Shown: one piece after another, positions 44,369-55,815 of the stretch
Layout of the letters: the number at the start of each line of letters is the position of its first letter
Position numbering within the stretch: the first letter of the stretch is position 1
NCBI GenBank assembly: GCA_020881915.1
Contig: JAJFPB010000004.1
Span: 2,232,001 to 2,296,000 of the forward strand
Source of the DNA: Paramyrothecium sp. XJ0827
Taxonomy: Eukaryota; Ascomycota; Sordariomycetes; Hypocreales; Stachybotryaceae
Length of the DNA stretch: 64,000 bases
Direction of reading: 5' to 3'
Program-made: the position numbers and the translations under genes
The notes under the pieces: generated by a model
What the model was told of the DNA's origin: nothing
Database searches by the model: none
What the model saw: the letters and a program-made list of their open reading frames with translations, nothing else

Positions 44369-47300
44369 GTTGGTCGAGCCAGCCCGGGGTGCTCGGGATT
44401 CGGAGAGTGGTATAGGACTATTGCCACCTCGAACTCTGCGGCGAAGGCCCTGGAGTTAACAGGAAGTGGATATGCCTCGAAGGTGAAATATATAAGTTGT
44501 CTTCTCTGCTGCAGATTTGGGGATTACGTTGCTTCTACCCGTGAGCTTATATATTCGAGGCGTCTGACTGGAACTCTTTATGGTTCTGACTAGGAAGCCT
44601 TGATACCGAATCACGTCTTCATCTCGACACACACACACACACACACACACACACCACACACACCGTGAAGAGTGCTCGGATGCATGCAACTCCCGGACCT
44701 TGGACTCTGCGGCCGAGCGGCTCTTACCCGCATGTCCAGGTGATGGTCACTGCGACTACCCTTTTCTGCTTTGGCCCGTTGCGGATATAACAGGGTCCAT
44801 CTCTTGTCCACGACCACCGTCTAGCTTGCGGACCGGTAGTCTCGGGCAGAAGTACCACGAGGCACCTCGCTGATGAAAGCAAATCCAGCGCTGATGGGCC
44901 ATTGTTTCATGGCTTGTACTTACTTCCATGCAGCCGTCGTGTCCAATGAGGGGTTCGTTTCGCCTCTTCCCCCCGTCCTCACCGGTCAAATGGCCTTCCT
45001 GTTGTGATTGTGTCGGCGAAACCTGCATACCAGTCACAAGCATAGCGCCAATCTTTGATCTACTAGCGCATCAAAAGAGTACGGTTTCATGGCAAGACTT
45101 TGAGAGAGGTTGTAGGCCAAGCGTTGCAAATACCGATCAAATTGTCGAAGCAGAACAGGGGGAAACGGCTGCAACTTTAGATGCGACACCACTCACATTA
45201 CTTACCCCCAAAGAAGTTCCAGAGACCCTTTCCCTATCATCCCCAGACCCGAAAGTTCGTCTTCCAATTTCTGTTTGATCAAGAGAACTCTACTTGAATT
45301 CAAGTCTCTGTACTTCTTGGGTCAGCCAGTCAAGGTCGTGGAGAGGGCTGCATATCGACAGGAACGGGATAAAGGTTATCACACGGCAGACAGGGGACTA
45401 TTATGAGGCGTCTCATGAAGATAGTGCTTACACCCCCCCTACTTTTGCTGACTGGTGGCTTCTACAGACGCCTGGGTCCCTGACGACCTCAATACGACGC
45501 AAGCAACCACTCGGAGTTCAGTCTTTGCTAATGCATCAAATGAGCGATTCCACCTGCAAAGAGGGGTCGGAGCACGAGTCGACTCGAGCCCTGTGTGGCC
45601 GGTCTGCGGTGTATCATGCTAAAAATGCGACTACCTTGCCTGCTAGCCTCGGTATGACAGGGAATAGCACAAAAGTTACAAGAATCAAAGGTATCTTCTT
45701 GTGCCGGACTTCCGAGCGGGTCGTCCGCCATGATACAGATTGACTTGCGTGCAGCCGCTGCAACGTCATTGACCGAAGCGTATATCTGCCGGAGCACCTC
45801 ATTCGCAAGCTCCTTCGCTTACACAAAGCCGAGAGTTCCCCGGAGAGCTACCTCGTGATATCGTACATTGCATTTCATTTGCTACAGCCGGATCACTGAG
45901 CCAAGGAATTTTGACAAAAGTCCTAGTGGCAGAGCAAGCTTTTAGGTTGCGGTGCTGTCCCCTGTCAACCCCGCAAAGAGACTCCTCACCAATGCTCTAG
46001 AATGCGAAGAATATGGACTAGGACCGGCACACAACGCTTTTAGGAGCGGGAGCTAATAGTGATTACGGCGTAGCTATGCATGTAGCAAGAGGAATTGATG
46101 CCCAAACGCGTTAGAGGCGGGGAAGGCGTAGACTAGAGGGCAATTCAAGAATAGAAGAGCAAAACCAACAGGCTCTGAAGGAAGCCCGAATCCTAGCCAT
46201 TGTACATCACGTCGATTAAGAAATGAAATTCATATACTTTGCCTGTCCTTTCAGACCGAGTAATAGGGCCTCTTGCCACGCAGTATACTCGAAGAGTTGG
46301 TAGCATGGGGATGACACCGGGCCATCTCAATCTTCTTTGTTGAGAGCAAACGCAAGCAAAGCAACGCCGAACTGGATCTCCTTGTAATCACTATTACGGC
46401 AGACTGTCAATGCTCCCTTGCAACCGAAGGCACAACAAGGAACCCCTCAATAAAGGTTGCTAATGCAGCTGCTGAAATGCCATTGGTCTCGGTGTTCGCG
46501 GATTATGCACGACGCCGACATTCGTCCGGCCTGTGACGAGATGTTGTTTCCCTTCTTGCCTTGTAATTTCAAAACAAAAGGCACAAAGCTGACGGCACTT
46601 TGCTCTCTATGGACCAAAAACGGTCCCGGGATGTGGCAGCCTTGAGAGTCTGACATGGATCCCCTCGATCGTAGCCTGTCACGGGTTGTGGAGCCACAGA
46701 CCCGTCGATTATGCAGGACGGATACTCCCCGCTATACTTGGTCCCTGCCAGTTCGTGATTCTTCAGCGCAATGAAGCGGGTCTGCTATGGGATCCCAGCC
46801 AGAGGGACTGGGTTTTCGAAACTGATCGACAATGCGTTAACCATAATTGTTGCAGATGATGGCGCCCTCAGCTTTACCCATGTGCTATCGGGCTTTTGTG
46901 TTGCACTTTGCTGCCTGCCTTGGCAGCCCAACAACTGCCGTACGGCCCGGAAGCGCTGTCCGGGTCCGGGCCCACAGGCCGGAGGCCCATTTTGGAACGT
47001 CCGAAAAGGGTAGGTGTTAGTGCACTTGTTCAAGTACAGGCACAACGAGATGGAGCGCTTTCGCTAAGAAATTACAGTATACGAAACAACAAACGAAGTC
47101 TGAACAAGTGCACCGGCCTTTCCCCATCTACTGAGGATCATCCTGCTAGTTTGTTCTGGCGGTGGGGGGGGATTGGTGTGATTGCTTATCCCGGCCATGC
47201 AGCCAAGCAGGCCAAGCCGATCATAGTCAGATCTCTTTGGGGTGAATTACTTGTTTAGGTACTCCACAGCACACGTCGGTAAGAGATGGACTCCTCGTAC

Positions 47301-47592
47301 AAGTGGGGGGACGTAGCATGTGAGGTTGTCTCGTCAGAATGAGTCAAGCTTACACACAGTCTCAGCTTGCCTATCTGGTTCGGAAGACGTCCATGTCTAC
47401 ATGCAATCGAGAGCGAGCAAGCCTGCATTGTGATCCATCTTGTTATTCGTTGTAAAGCAATGTGAACAATAGAGCATTGGACTGTAACATCAAGCTCTTC
47501 GGTATCTTCCCAAACATTTGTACACCCCTCCTCAAGGCTAGCCCAAGCTACCTGGTGGCCTCGTCACCATCTTCCAGATTGTTTCCATTCTC
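44369..47592. other. 3.2-kb region with no recognised gene
   Basis: It lies upstream of the sulfate permease and downstream of the oxalate decarboxylase. It includes an (AC)n microsatellite. Open frames of up to about 150 codons occur but have no recognisable domain, and their composition does not look coding. Confidence 0.45.
44627..44663 (+). repeat. (AC)n microsatellite
   Basis: Fourteen perfect AC units (44627-44654), then an interrupted CACACA stretch, about 260 bp upstream of the sulfate permease start. It is likely length-variable between strains. Confidence 0.95.
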
Positions 47593-49155
47593 CTAAGGCT
47601 TCGTAACAACATCCTTCTTAGCGTCCTTAATCTGGTTCCAAAACTTTTCACCGTTCTCCTTGTCGTCGGCAAATAGCGTATCAATGACCATTCTCTGTGG
47701 TGTTTCTCCCATCCACTGGAATAGGGAGAAGTCGCGGAACTCATCCGCACGGAAGATCTCCAACATTTCAACAGGCTCGTCCCCGAGAGGCTCCACAAAG
47801 TGCCCCATGTTCGCAGGCACGATTCCAACATCTCCTGGGCCGTAGTTGAATGTCCTAGCTGTCCCTTCGGCGCCGAATATTGTGACGCGAGCACGACCAC
47901 GAATAAAGAAGGACCACTCGTCGGCATTCGGGTGCCAATGCATTTCTCGTAGACCACCAGGGTTAATGGTAACATGAGCGGCAGCGATCGTCTTGGACAG
48001 AGGGAAATTCTTAGAGTCCGCGATACGGACTTCGCCGCCCGAGAACTTCAGGGGCTCTTGATCCAACAGACGGTGGCTGAACTGATACTTTGACTTCTTG
48101 ACGCCCTTGCCTGTGGGCTCCTCGTCCTCGATAGAGCCTGGTACGGAGCCTTGGAAAATGTATTTCTCGCCAGCAGGTAAATTGGCAAAGACCTCGGGTG
48201 GGAGGTGGAAGTTCTTGGCGATGACTGACTTAGGGGTATGGGCTGTGCGACCGAATCAATTAGCGTTTATTCTCAAAGGTATCCCCAAGCGATTCGCAAA
48301 GCTATAAATGCACCACTGGAGAGTGTAGCTTCGGACCGAAGCCTCCAAGAGATAGCTCACCTAGCCAGTCTGACAAGACAAATGTGGACTCCTCGGAAAA
48401 GTTGCCGTCGTCGAAAATGAGAAGGAATTCAGTGCCATTCTCGCCCAGGCCCTGTAGCGAATGTGGAACACCGCTCGGGAAGTACCACAGGTCGCCCTTC
48501 TTCAGATCGTCGATGAAGCTCGCACCCTCGTAGTCGAGTCCAGTGATGCGGACCTCTCCATCCAGCACATAAGCCCATTCGGCTTCCTTGTGCCAGTGAA
48601 GCTCTCTGATTGTTCCCTTATCCAGTCGCATGTTGACGCCGGCTAGCTGGGAGCTTGTGCCGAGCTCTCGGACAGTGGTTTGGCGAGTCCAGCCGCCTTC
48701 CTTTTCCATGGCAATGCACATTAGCCACCGCAGCAATCAGGACGTTGTGGGGATATACTACATACCTCAATTCGAATGTGCGAGTCGACGAAGCTCCAGC
48801 GCATGTTGGGAAGGTTGCCCTTGTCGGTGCTGGGTGGGCGCACCAAGTCTGGGCTCTGGCGCGCTCGATCCGGGTTCCAAGGTCCCAGAACCGAAGCGCC
48901 CAGGCCATTGCGCCAAGGCAGAGGATCAAGGTCATCGCTCACGGGGTCTACGACCTTATCATAGGGATTGTGGTTGCCGGGCGTGTACGGGGGAGCAGCC
49001 TTTAGAGCGCCAGGCCTGACGCCCTTGAAACCGGGGCGCAGCTTCTTGGGCAGATCCATGCCATTGAGCAGGCGCTGGCGCGGAGAGTCGTAGTGCGGCA
49101 AAGCCAGGCAAAGCCCAGCGCCGAGAACGAGCAATTGGCTCGCGGTGAACTTCAT
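47593..49155 (-). CDS. Secreted oxalate decarboxylase (bicupin)
   Basis: Exons 49155-48766, 48700-48361 and 48242-47593 (introns 65 and 118 bp) give 459 residues. A signal peptide (about 1-19, ending LALP) is followed by a short propeptide-like stretch. The first cupin binds manganese through His165, His167, Glu171 and His210 (HWHKEAEW, then PSGVPHS). The lid motif SEEST (232-236) matches the SENST lid of bacterial oxalate decarboxylase, whose Glu is needed to give decarboxylation rather than oxidation. The second cupin has HWHPNADEW and NMGHFVEP, so both metal sites are intact. The enzyme turns oxalate into formate and CO2. It is divergent from the DUF1275 gene 1 kb away. Confidence 0.95.
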
Positions 49156-50161
49156 CGTTGGCAGGCACAGTAGAAGAGAAGACGTTTAAGCTGTGCTCAA
49201 TGCGACGGCAGAGGCAATTGAGCTCGGGGATGGTGTACAGAAGAAGCAGCTCAGCTCTGTTGCCCCCAACCTCGGCGCAACCGAGCGAGCTTGGCTTTTA
49301 AATGGGAAAATCATACTTCGGCTACGTGGGAAAGTCACTGCTATGACAATCGGCGATTACGCAACGCGGCAGAGAGTTCATTGGCTCATAGCTGGCGCTT
49401 CCCCGTGGGCGTGATGAGATGGTGACATGAGCTGGCGATGAGCATGGGGAGCTCATACAAACAGGCATAGCGGGATGCCTGGGTGACATCAATGCCGAGC
49501 CATGTCCGACTGTGCGCTGAATGGTGAATGATGAATGCCGTCACCCCTCCGGAGCTGCATGTGCTGGTCCTTTTGTGTGCTCCAATTGGGTTACAGTCGT
49601 CTCAATCATCTCTCCCGCTCTTTGAATCGGCTTGTCGCTTGGAAACTTCCTCGGTGTTCTCAGTGTTCTCTCTGTTCTCTGGATAGACACTTGAGAACTT
49701 ACTTGAGGTTGTTTCTCAAGCTGCTGGCGGTACGATACGCAAGCGAGGCGCTTACAAAAAGCAAAACCACAGAATGATGACATGGGCTTGGTTTATGTTG
49801 ACATTGTCCTGGTCTTTCTGGGCTGAGAACCCAAGCGCCAAGAAGTCCAGGGCTACAGTGGATCTCGACCCTTCCCTCAGCAGGTGCAGTTGCCCATTAC
49901 CGTTCCTGTACCCGCCCCTTGGCGCATGCCGATTCCACCCCGTATAAGTAAAGAGAGAAGCGCCCAGACCGGCTGCTCGGCAATCCAACTGTCCAAGTCC
50001 AAAAGTTGAAAAGAACGAGCATCGAGCCAAGACCTCCAGCTGACGACGACCCTGTCAAGATACATTACATTTGTGGCTAGGACGTCCCTTCGAGTCACCC
50101 GAAGCAATTTTTTGTTTTGTTTGTTCATCCGAGTTTGCTCCTGGGCCCCAATTGACAGACC
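49156..50161. promoter_or_regulatory. Divergent upstream region of oxalate decarboxylase and DUF1275 gene
   Basis: 1.0 kb between two outward-reading starts. A run of TGTTCTC-type repeats (about 49653-49680) lies in it. No gene was recognised. Confidence 0.5.
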
Positions 50162-51112
50162 ATGTCCAACTACGGCACCACTTTGCCCACCGCGTCCGCG
50201 ACCCTCGCTGGGCGCAATGGGAATCTAGCGCAGGCCGACGTAGAGCAGCCTCTTCTTCGGAAACCAGAGTCGCCTTCCTCAATTGCCGCCATCATGAAGA
50301 ACTTGAGAACAGAGGTGTCCCGCGACTGGGCCGACCTGGTCCTGTTGCTATGTTACGTGGTGACCGGCCTTCTCGACAGCTCTTCAATCCAAGCATGGGG
50401 TGCCTTTGTGTCCATGCAGACGGGTAAGTGCACCTTACAGATTCATCTTGGCCATGGGATTCGAAAAGATGCATTCTTTTCTCCTAGATTAGAGCCAATT
50501 GCTAACTTTAAACCTCTAGGCAACACCGTCTATGTCGGCCTGGGACTCGCCTCACTCATCTACCCGCCAGTCTCTGCGCGCCTCTTTCGCTCCGGCATCT
50601 CTCTGCTGTCTTTCTGCGTGGGCTCTTTCTTCTTCGCTCGCTTCCACCGCTACTTCTCACCTAAGCGCCGTTGGGTGCTGTGTGCATCGTTCATCGCGCA
50701 GATGCTGCTTACAGCCGCCGCGGCCATCATCGTCACCATTGCCCCCCCTTCGACCGACAAAGAGGCGTCTGACTGGACCGTCCTTGCGCCCTTGGCCCTT
50801 GTTGCCTTCCAGAGTTGTGGACAGGCAGTTACCAGTCGGGCGCTGAAGTACAACGCGCTGACCAGTGTTGTCCTTACGAGCATTTACTGCGATTTGTTCT
50901 CCGACAAAGACCTGTTCGTGCAGCACAACGTCGAGCGCAACCGCAGGGCTGCCGCGCCTCTCCTGCTGTTGCTGGGTGCTGTGGCCGGTGCTGTCTTCTC
51001 CCATAGCTCCTTTGGTATCGCAGGTGCATTGTGGACGGCAGCTGGTCTTAAGCTTGTCATGGTCGTCGCGTGGTACTTCTGGCCTGCTGAGAAGGAGGAT
51101 GACGATATCTAA
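50162..51112 (+). CDS. DUF1275 (YoaK-like) membrane protein
   Basis: Exons 50162-50423 and 50520-51112 (96-bp intron with GTAAGT donor) give 284 residues. The join makes AFVSMQTGNTVYVGLGL, a hallmark of the DUF1275/YoaK family. About six hydrophobic segments follow (around 52-70, 90-110, 115-130, 150-170, 190-205, 235-275), so it sits in a membrane. Family members are widespread in fungi and bacteria and of uncertain function; some have been linked to stress or transport. The intron has no stop and its length is a multiple of three, so a retained-intron form of 316 residues is possible. Confidence 0.9.
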   Translation: MSNYGTTLPTASATLAGRNGNLAQADVEQPLLRKPESPSSIAAIMKNLRTEVSRDWADLVLLLCYVVTGLLDSSSIQAWGAFVSMQTGKCTLQIHLGHGIRKDAFFSPRLEPIANFKPLGNTVYVGLGLASLIYPPVSARLFRSGISLLSFCVGSFFFARFHRYFSPKRRWVLCASFIAQMLLTAAAAIIVTIAPPSTDKEASDWTVLAPLALVAFQSCGQAVTSRALKYNALTSVVLTSIYCDLFSDKDLFVQHNVERNRRAAAPLLLLLGAVAGAVFSHSSFGIAGALWTAAGLKLVMVVAWYFWPAEKEDDDI

Positions 51113-53964
51113 GTTTACAGTTATGTGTAGCAGGCTACACATGTAACTATACCAACACACCTTTTCGACTCTTTTCGACTGACTCTCAACTATCGCAACT
51201 TACAAGCCTGAATGGGTCTGTAATGATATACCAATACCCCGTGTCAATGTTGTTGGCGACTGTGAACAGCTGTTGTTAGGTCTGACAACCTATTGCCAGA
51301 CTCAATTCTTAGATCTTTGGGGCTACAAATACCAAGAATACATGGACACCAAACGATCTGGATCACGGCAGATTAGTTCGTAAATCTGAGCTCATAATTG
51401 TCCCCGTCCCATTTCTTACACAGGCCTAAGCACTAGGAATACTGCCTGTTCGTCTAGCATACGCTGCAAGTAGTACACAAGTAAAGCCTAGTAACGCTGG
51501 TTTGGAAATCTAAGAACATTGCAGTTGTTTTATCATTTAAGGACTATGCCGGAACTTGTGGTTTGTCGGTCATTCAGTACGAGTTCCTTTGATATCGGTC
51601 AGTAGGGCCAGAGAAAAAACCCACGGCAACTATTGCAACTTGACGTGGTCACCTCATTGCACAGTGACAATGTGATAGAACGGAATGCTAACAGCAGGTT
51701 CTGTTGTCTTGTATTATCCAAAACAGCCCCATGAATGACCTGAATGATGGCGCCACGACAGTTTATACGATCCTCCGCTTCGCTGCTTGCTTGAGTTGTG
51801 GCTGTGACCTTGAGTGAATAACAATGGCAGACGCGGCGGCTTTTCCCTTTTCCCACAGAAACCCTGATCGAGCTGTGATAAAAGTCCTTGGAATGTGAAA
51901 TATGCTTTTACATGCTGAATAGAGTTTGCAAGCAGAGTACACAAGTCAAGCTATTGTTCAAGGGCCTGCTTCTCTCCTTGTTGTTGCTATATACAGTTTG
52001 TTTCAACTCAAGACTGTCATCGCAATCCTAATGACAAGTGCTGCTAAAATTTTGCGCCACGCATTGACATATATGTAAATTGGCACATGAATGCAAGCAT
52101 AGTAGAAGTTCTAGTCGAAACGGTGTCAATAACCCTTATTGTTCAGCGGATAAGCCTTTCGGTGAGAGTGTTGATACACCATATCACTTTTTGCTACAGA
52201 ATTGTAACACAGAAAACAATTAACGGGTTTGTATTGGAAGTATTCGGGCTACTTCATTCGCTCTTTTGTCGCCGAGTCGTTAACGAGCTCTGGGGAAAGA
52301 CAGCTGCGCAGGGAGTTTGGTACTCTATGCCGTCACGAAGACTTTCTTCAAAGTTGGACCGTAGGCTCAGAGACGACGGGTGGTAGTTGTACTGCTCGGC
52401 CTCCAAAAGGGAAGCCACCCAATGTAACTCAAGACCGGGACCGGACCTTGCTTTAAATCCAACGCTGCAGGTGGTGAGTCCGAAAACGATGCAAAGCCCG
52501 AGTTCTTCTATATGAGCTTTGTTAAGGCTTTGCAGTAAATGGGAAGGGGAAGCCTTGGCTCTTCTCGAAACGCACAAGAGATTTTCTCAGAAAATAGGCT
52601 TGCTGATCGAAATTATGAGGATACGAATGGTGAAGTTACTACATGCCTCCGGAATCAGGATGTGATCATCCAGAGCGTTCCTTGTTAACTCAGAAGGCAC
52701 TTGTAGTACAGCACGGCACTTGTGACATTTTGGCTCACTCTTGAAATGCTGAAGATGGTGTCATCAAATCTTCTTTTGCAGGTCTCCGAAACTCGTTTAC
52801 GGGTTTCTCGGTTGAATGATGAGACGCGGCAGGATATGGACCGAGTTTGTCTTACACCCTTCCAGCCATGTTGCAACGGTGTTGGTGGCATCACATGCAT
52901 GGTATGGTGCAATGGTACTTCAAGTGGTGAGTCACCGGCACCCGTTAACATTCGGCGACTTCTTAAGGCAATGTCTCGTCCTCTGAACCTCCGTTCTAGG
53001 AGTGTTTGTAAGCTGAACCCATTGAAGTTTACACCACCAATTATCTCGGTTATCTAGTTGGATCGATCAACCCCACTAACCCTGGCCGTGCTCGGACCGG
53101 TGCCCGGCGCCTGCTGGCCAAACCCTGCAATGCTTGACAAGGTGAGGCACCAGCAAAGGAACGGTGCAAATATCGTCTTTCCTGGTTGCACTAGGAAGAC
53201 GTGATAGATTGCAACATATGAAGAGACCCGGTGGTTCCCTGTGCATATTCTACCCTTAGAGCTCATGTCTAAGACAAGTTCACCGTAGTCTATTGCAGGG
53301 GACGTCTAAACCAACCATATTCCAGGCGGGTCTCATTTGCCTGGGGACTAACGATAGCCAGACGGGCAATTGCCGAAAAGGGTCCAAGCTATGGTTATGC
53401 TACCAAGTGCCGTAGCCGGCAGTCCCGTAGATGCCGCCCCGCCGACTTCGCCGAATAAGCTGGCTATACGAGTTCGCTTGCAATGTATCAGCAGAGTGAC
53501 AGCCCGCCCGCTCAAACGGTAAGACTGGTCGCCCTTTGGAGGAGAACACTGTGCTGTTCCGCCCCACTGCCGCAAGCACCACGGTACGGTAGGTAACCTT
53601 GGTGAGACCCTCCCCCGCGAAATCAAGCCTTGGAAGAAACAGAGACGAGAGTGATCGACGAATGGCGTGGCACAGAGTCCCCCCCTTCCCCGCCTTCTCT
53701 ACTATGGTGCTATCCGGGTTCGCTAGCATGAGCTTGGCTTGGTTATAAGGCACGCGCGCACGCCCTGAACCTTGCGTAGCGAGCCCAAGCAGTTGTGCCA
53801 CCTGACTCATGCTTGGTAAAAGGCTTGGAGAAGCTCTCTACCCAGGCTTCCCGACCATTTAAATCTGCTCCCATCCTCTATCCGTCGGTAGGCCCAAGGG
53901 TCAACCTGTGCTACAAGAGGTAAATTCGACCTCGAATCTACTGGTCTGTAAAATTCGAAACACC
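51113..53964. other. 2.85-kb region without a recognised gene
   Basis: It lies between two plus-strand genes. Short open frames are present on both strands, the longest on the minus strand about 53400-53810, but none carries a recognisable domain. The region upstream of 53964 presumably contains the MFS gene promoter. Confidence 0.45.
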
Positions 53965-55815
53965 ATGGCCTCTGAGCCGAAGGACGGCTTTTACGTGAGG
54001 GACGATGCCGAGAGCAGCGTCCATCCCAAGGAGGTGAGAACGGTGCCCCTTCAGTCTAGGAACAAAAGAAGCGAGGCTCAACCCAACCCTTTTTAGAAAC
54101 CTCCTCTGTACCAAGAGGGCCCTCTGAGTGATGGAGAGAAGCGCCTCATTTGGAAGCAGGACGTCCGCATCATCCCCATCTCAGCCGGCATCTACTTCCT
54201 GTGCTTCCTCGACCGCACCAACATCGGGAACGCCAAGATCCTCAACTCGTCCACGGGTGACGACATGCAGCGGGGCACCAACATGACCGACTACCAGTTC
54301 GTCATCGCCCTCATGGTCTTCCTCGTCGCCTACGCCGTCTTCGAGGTGCCGAGCAACATCCTGCTCAAGAAGCTGCGCCCCAGCCGGTGGCTCGCCTTTC
54401 TCATGTTCTGCTGGGGCGCCATGACCGTCGCCCTCGGCGGGACTCACAACTTCGGCAGCGTCACGGCCGTGCGGTTCCTGCTGGGCATGTTCGAGGCGGG
54501 TTTGTTTCCGGGCCTTGTGTACTACCTGACCTTCTGGTACAAGCACAACGAGCGCAGCGTTAGGTGAGTACGTTTTCAGTGAATACAACAAGAACAACTC
54601 AGGACGGGCAAACACGGCCTATTCATGAAACACCATTTCCCATAGTCCACGAGCCCACAATTTGACCAGCGCTACAACGCCGGGCTCGTGTCTCTGTCTG
54701 TGAAGTCAATAACTCTGACTGTTCTTCCACCAAAACTCATTGGTGAGAGATCCGACACTAACGAAAATCAGAGTCGCCTTTATATTGGCGTCAGCAACCT
54801 TGGCCGGCGCCGTGGGTCTTTTCCGTACCTCTTCTCTTGTTGGACAGCATTACTGACTGAGTTCAGTTCGGAGGCGCTATCGCCTATGGCATTGGCCACA
54901 TGAACGGCGTCGCAGGCCTGGCCGGCTGGCGCTGGTTATTTTTCCTCGAAGGCATCCCTTCATGCCTCTCCGCCTTCTTGGTCCTCCTGTTCCTACCAGA
55001 CTATCCCGAGGGCGCCAGCTGGCTGTCCGAGTTTGAGAAGGATCTCGCGCTGCAGCGGCTGTACCACGAAGGCAGCAAATCCTCTAGTCCGACCATGAGC
55101 TGGGAGGACGTCAGGGCAACGCTCACCGACTGGCGGCTGTATGGCCACTATGCCATCTACTTCGCCGTCAGCCCGGCGTTTTCCAGTCTCAGCCTCTTCG
55201 CCCCTTCTATTACCGCCGGCTTGGGCCATCGCGATCTGGAAGCGCAGCTGATGACTGTACCTCCTTGGGCTGTCGCATATGGTAGGTTCATACCGACAGA
55301 CCTGCAAGACCACGCTGAACTATATGCTCACATCTATCGCAGTCTGTCAGATTGTAGTGGCATGGAGTGCCGATCGCTTTAATGCTCGGGCCTATCACAC
55401 CGCTGCAATGGCCGTCGTTGGAGCAATTGGTTTCATCGTCTGCGGCGCTCTCCCTCCGACTGCGTATGCCTCACGTTACGGCGGGCTCATCATAGCGACT
55501 GCTGGGGCCTTCGCGTGCATACCGCCAATGCTAGGCTGGCTCACGTCCAACATCACGAGCACGGCAGCGACGGGTTTAGCCATCGCCATCAACGTAAGCA
55601 TTGGTGGCGGCCTAGGTCAGATACCAGGGGTCTGGATATACAAAGCCTCGGAAAGGGACCAAGGCTATCCGACGGGCCATTGGACCAATGCTGCACTCTT
55701 GTTGTTTGTGGCAGTCGTAACTTTGGGGTTGAGGTTCTTTTATGGTTGGAAGAACAGGCAGCTGATAGCCTACGCTGCGAGCCATGAGGTGCAGGTTATG
55801 CCGTTCAAATTGTAG
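53965..55815 (+). CDS. MFS transporter, anion:cation symporter (allantoate/nicotinate permease-like) family
   Basis: Five exons, 53965-54033, 54097-54563, 54772-54811, 54867-55281 and 55343-55815, give 487 residues. The introns (63, 208, 55 and 61 bp) close in frame; the 208-bp one has a CTAAC branch motif. Family hallmarks are CFLDRTNIGNAKI in helix 1, EVPSNILLKKLRPSRWL, the helix 4 block RFLLGMFEAGLFPGLVYYLTFWYK, and GWRWLFFLEGIPS. Twelve membrane segments are expected. Dal5/Tna1-type members carry small carboxylates such as allantoate, nicotinate or pantothenate into the cell; the substrate here is not known. The third exon, only 40 bp, encodes helix 5 and is easily missed. Confidence 0.9.

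Noticed and set aside
44928..45743. Open frames of 116 and 149 codons between sulfate permease and oxalate decarboxylase
   Set aside because: No domain and non-coding-like composition; no splice model gave a recognisable protein.
53400..53810. 136-codon minus-strand frame upstream of the MFS gene
   Set aside because: No family resemblance and no flanking signals; likely chance.
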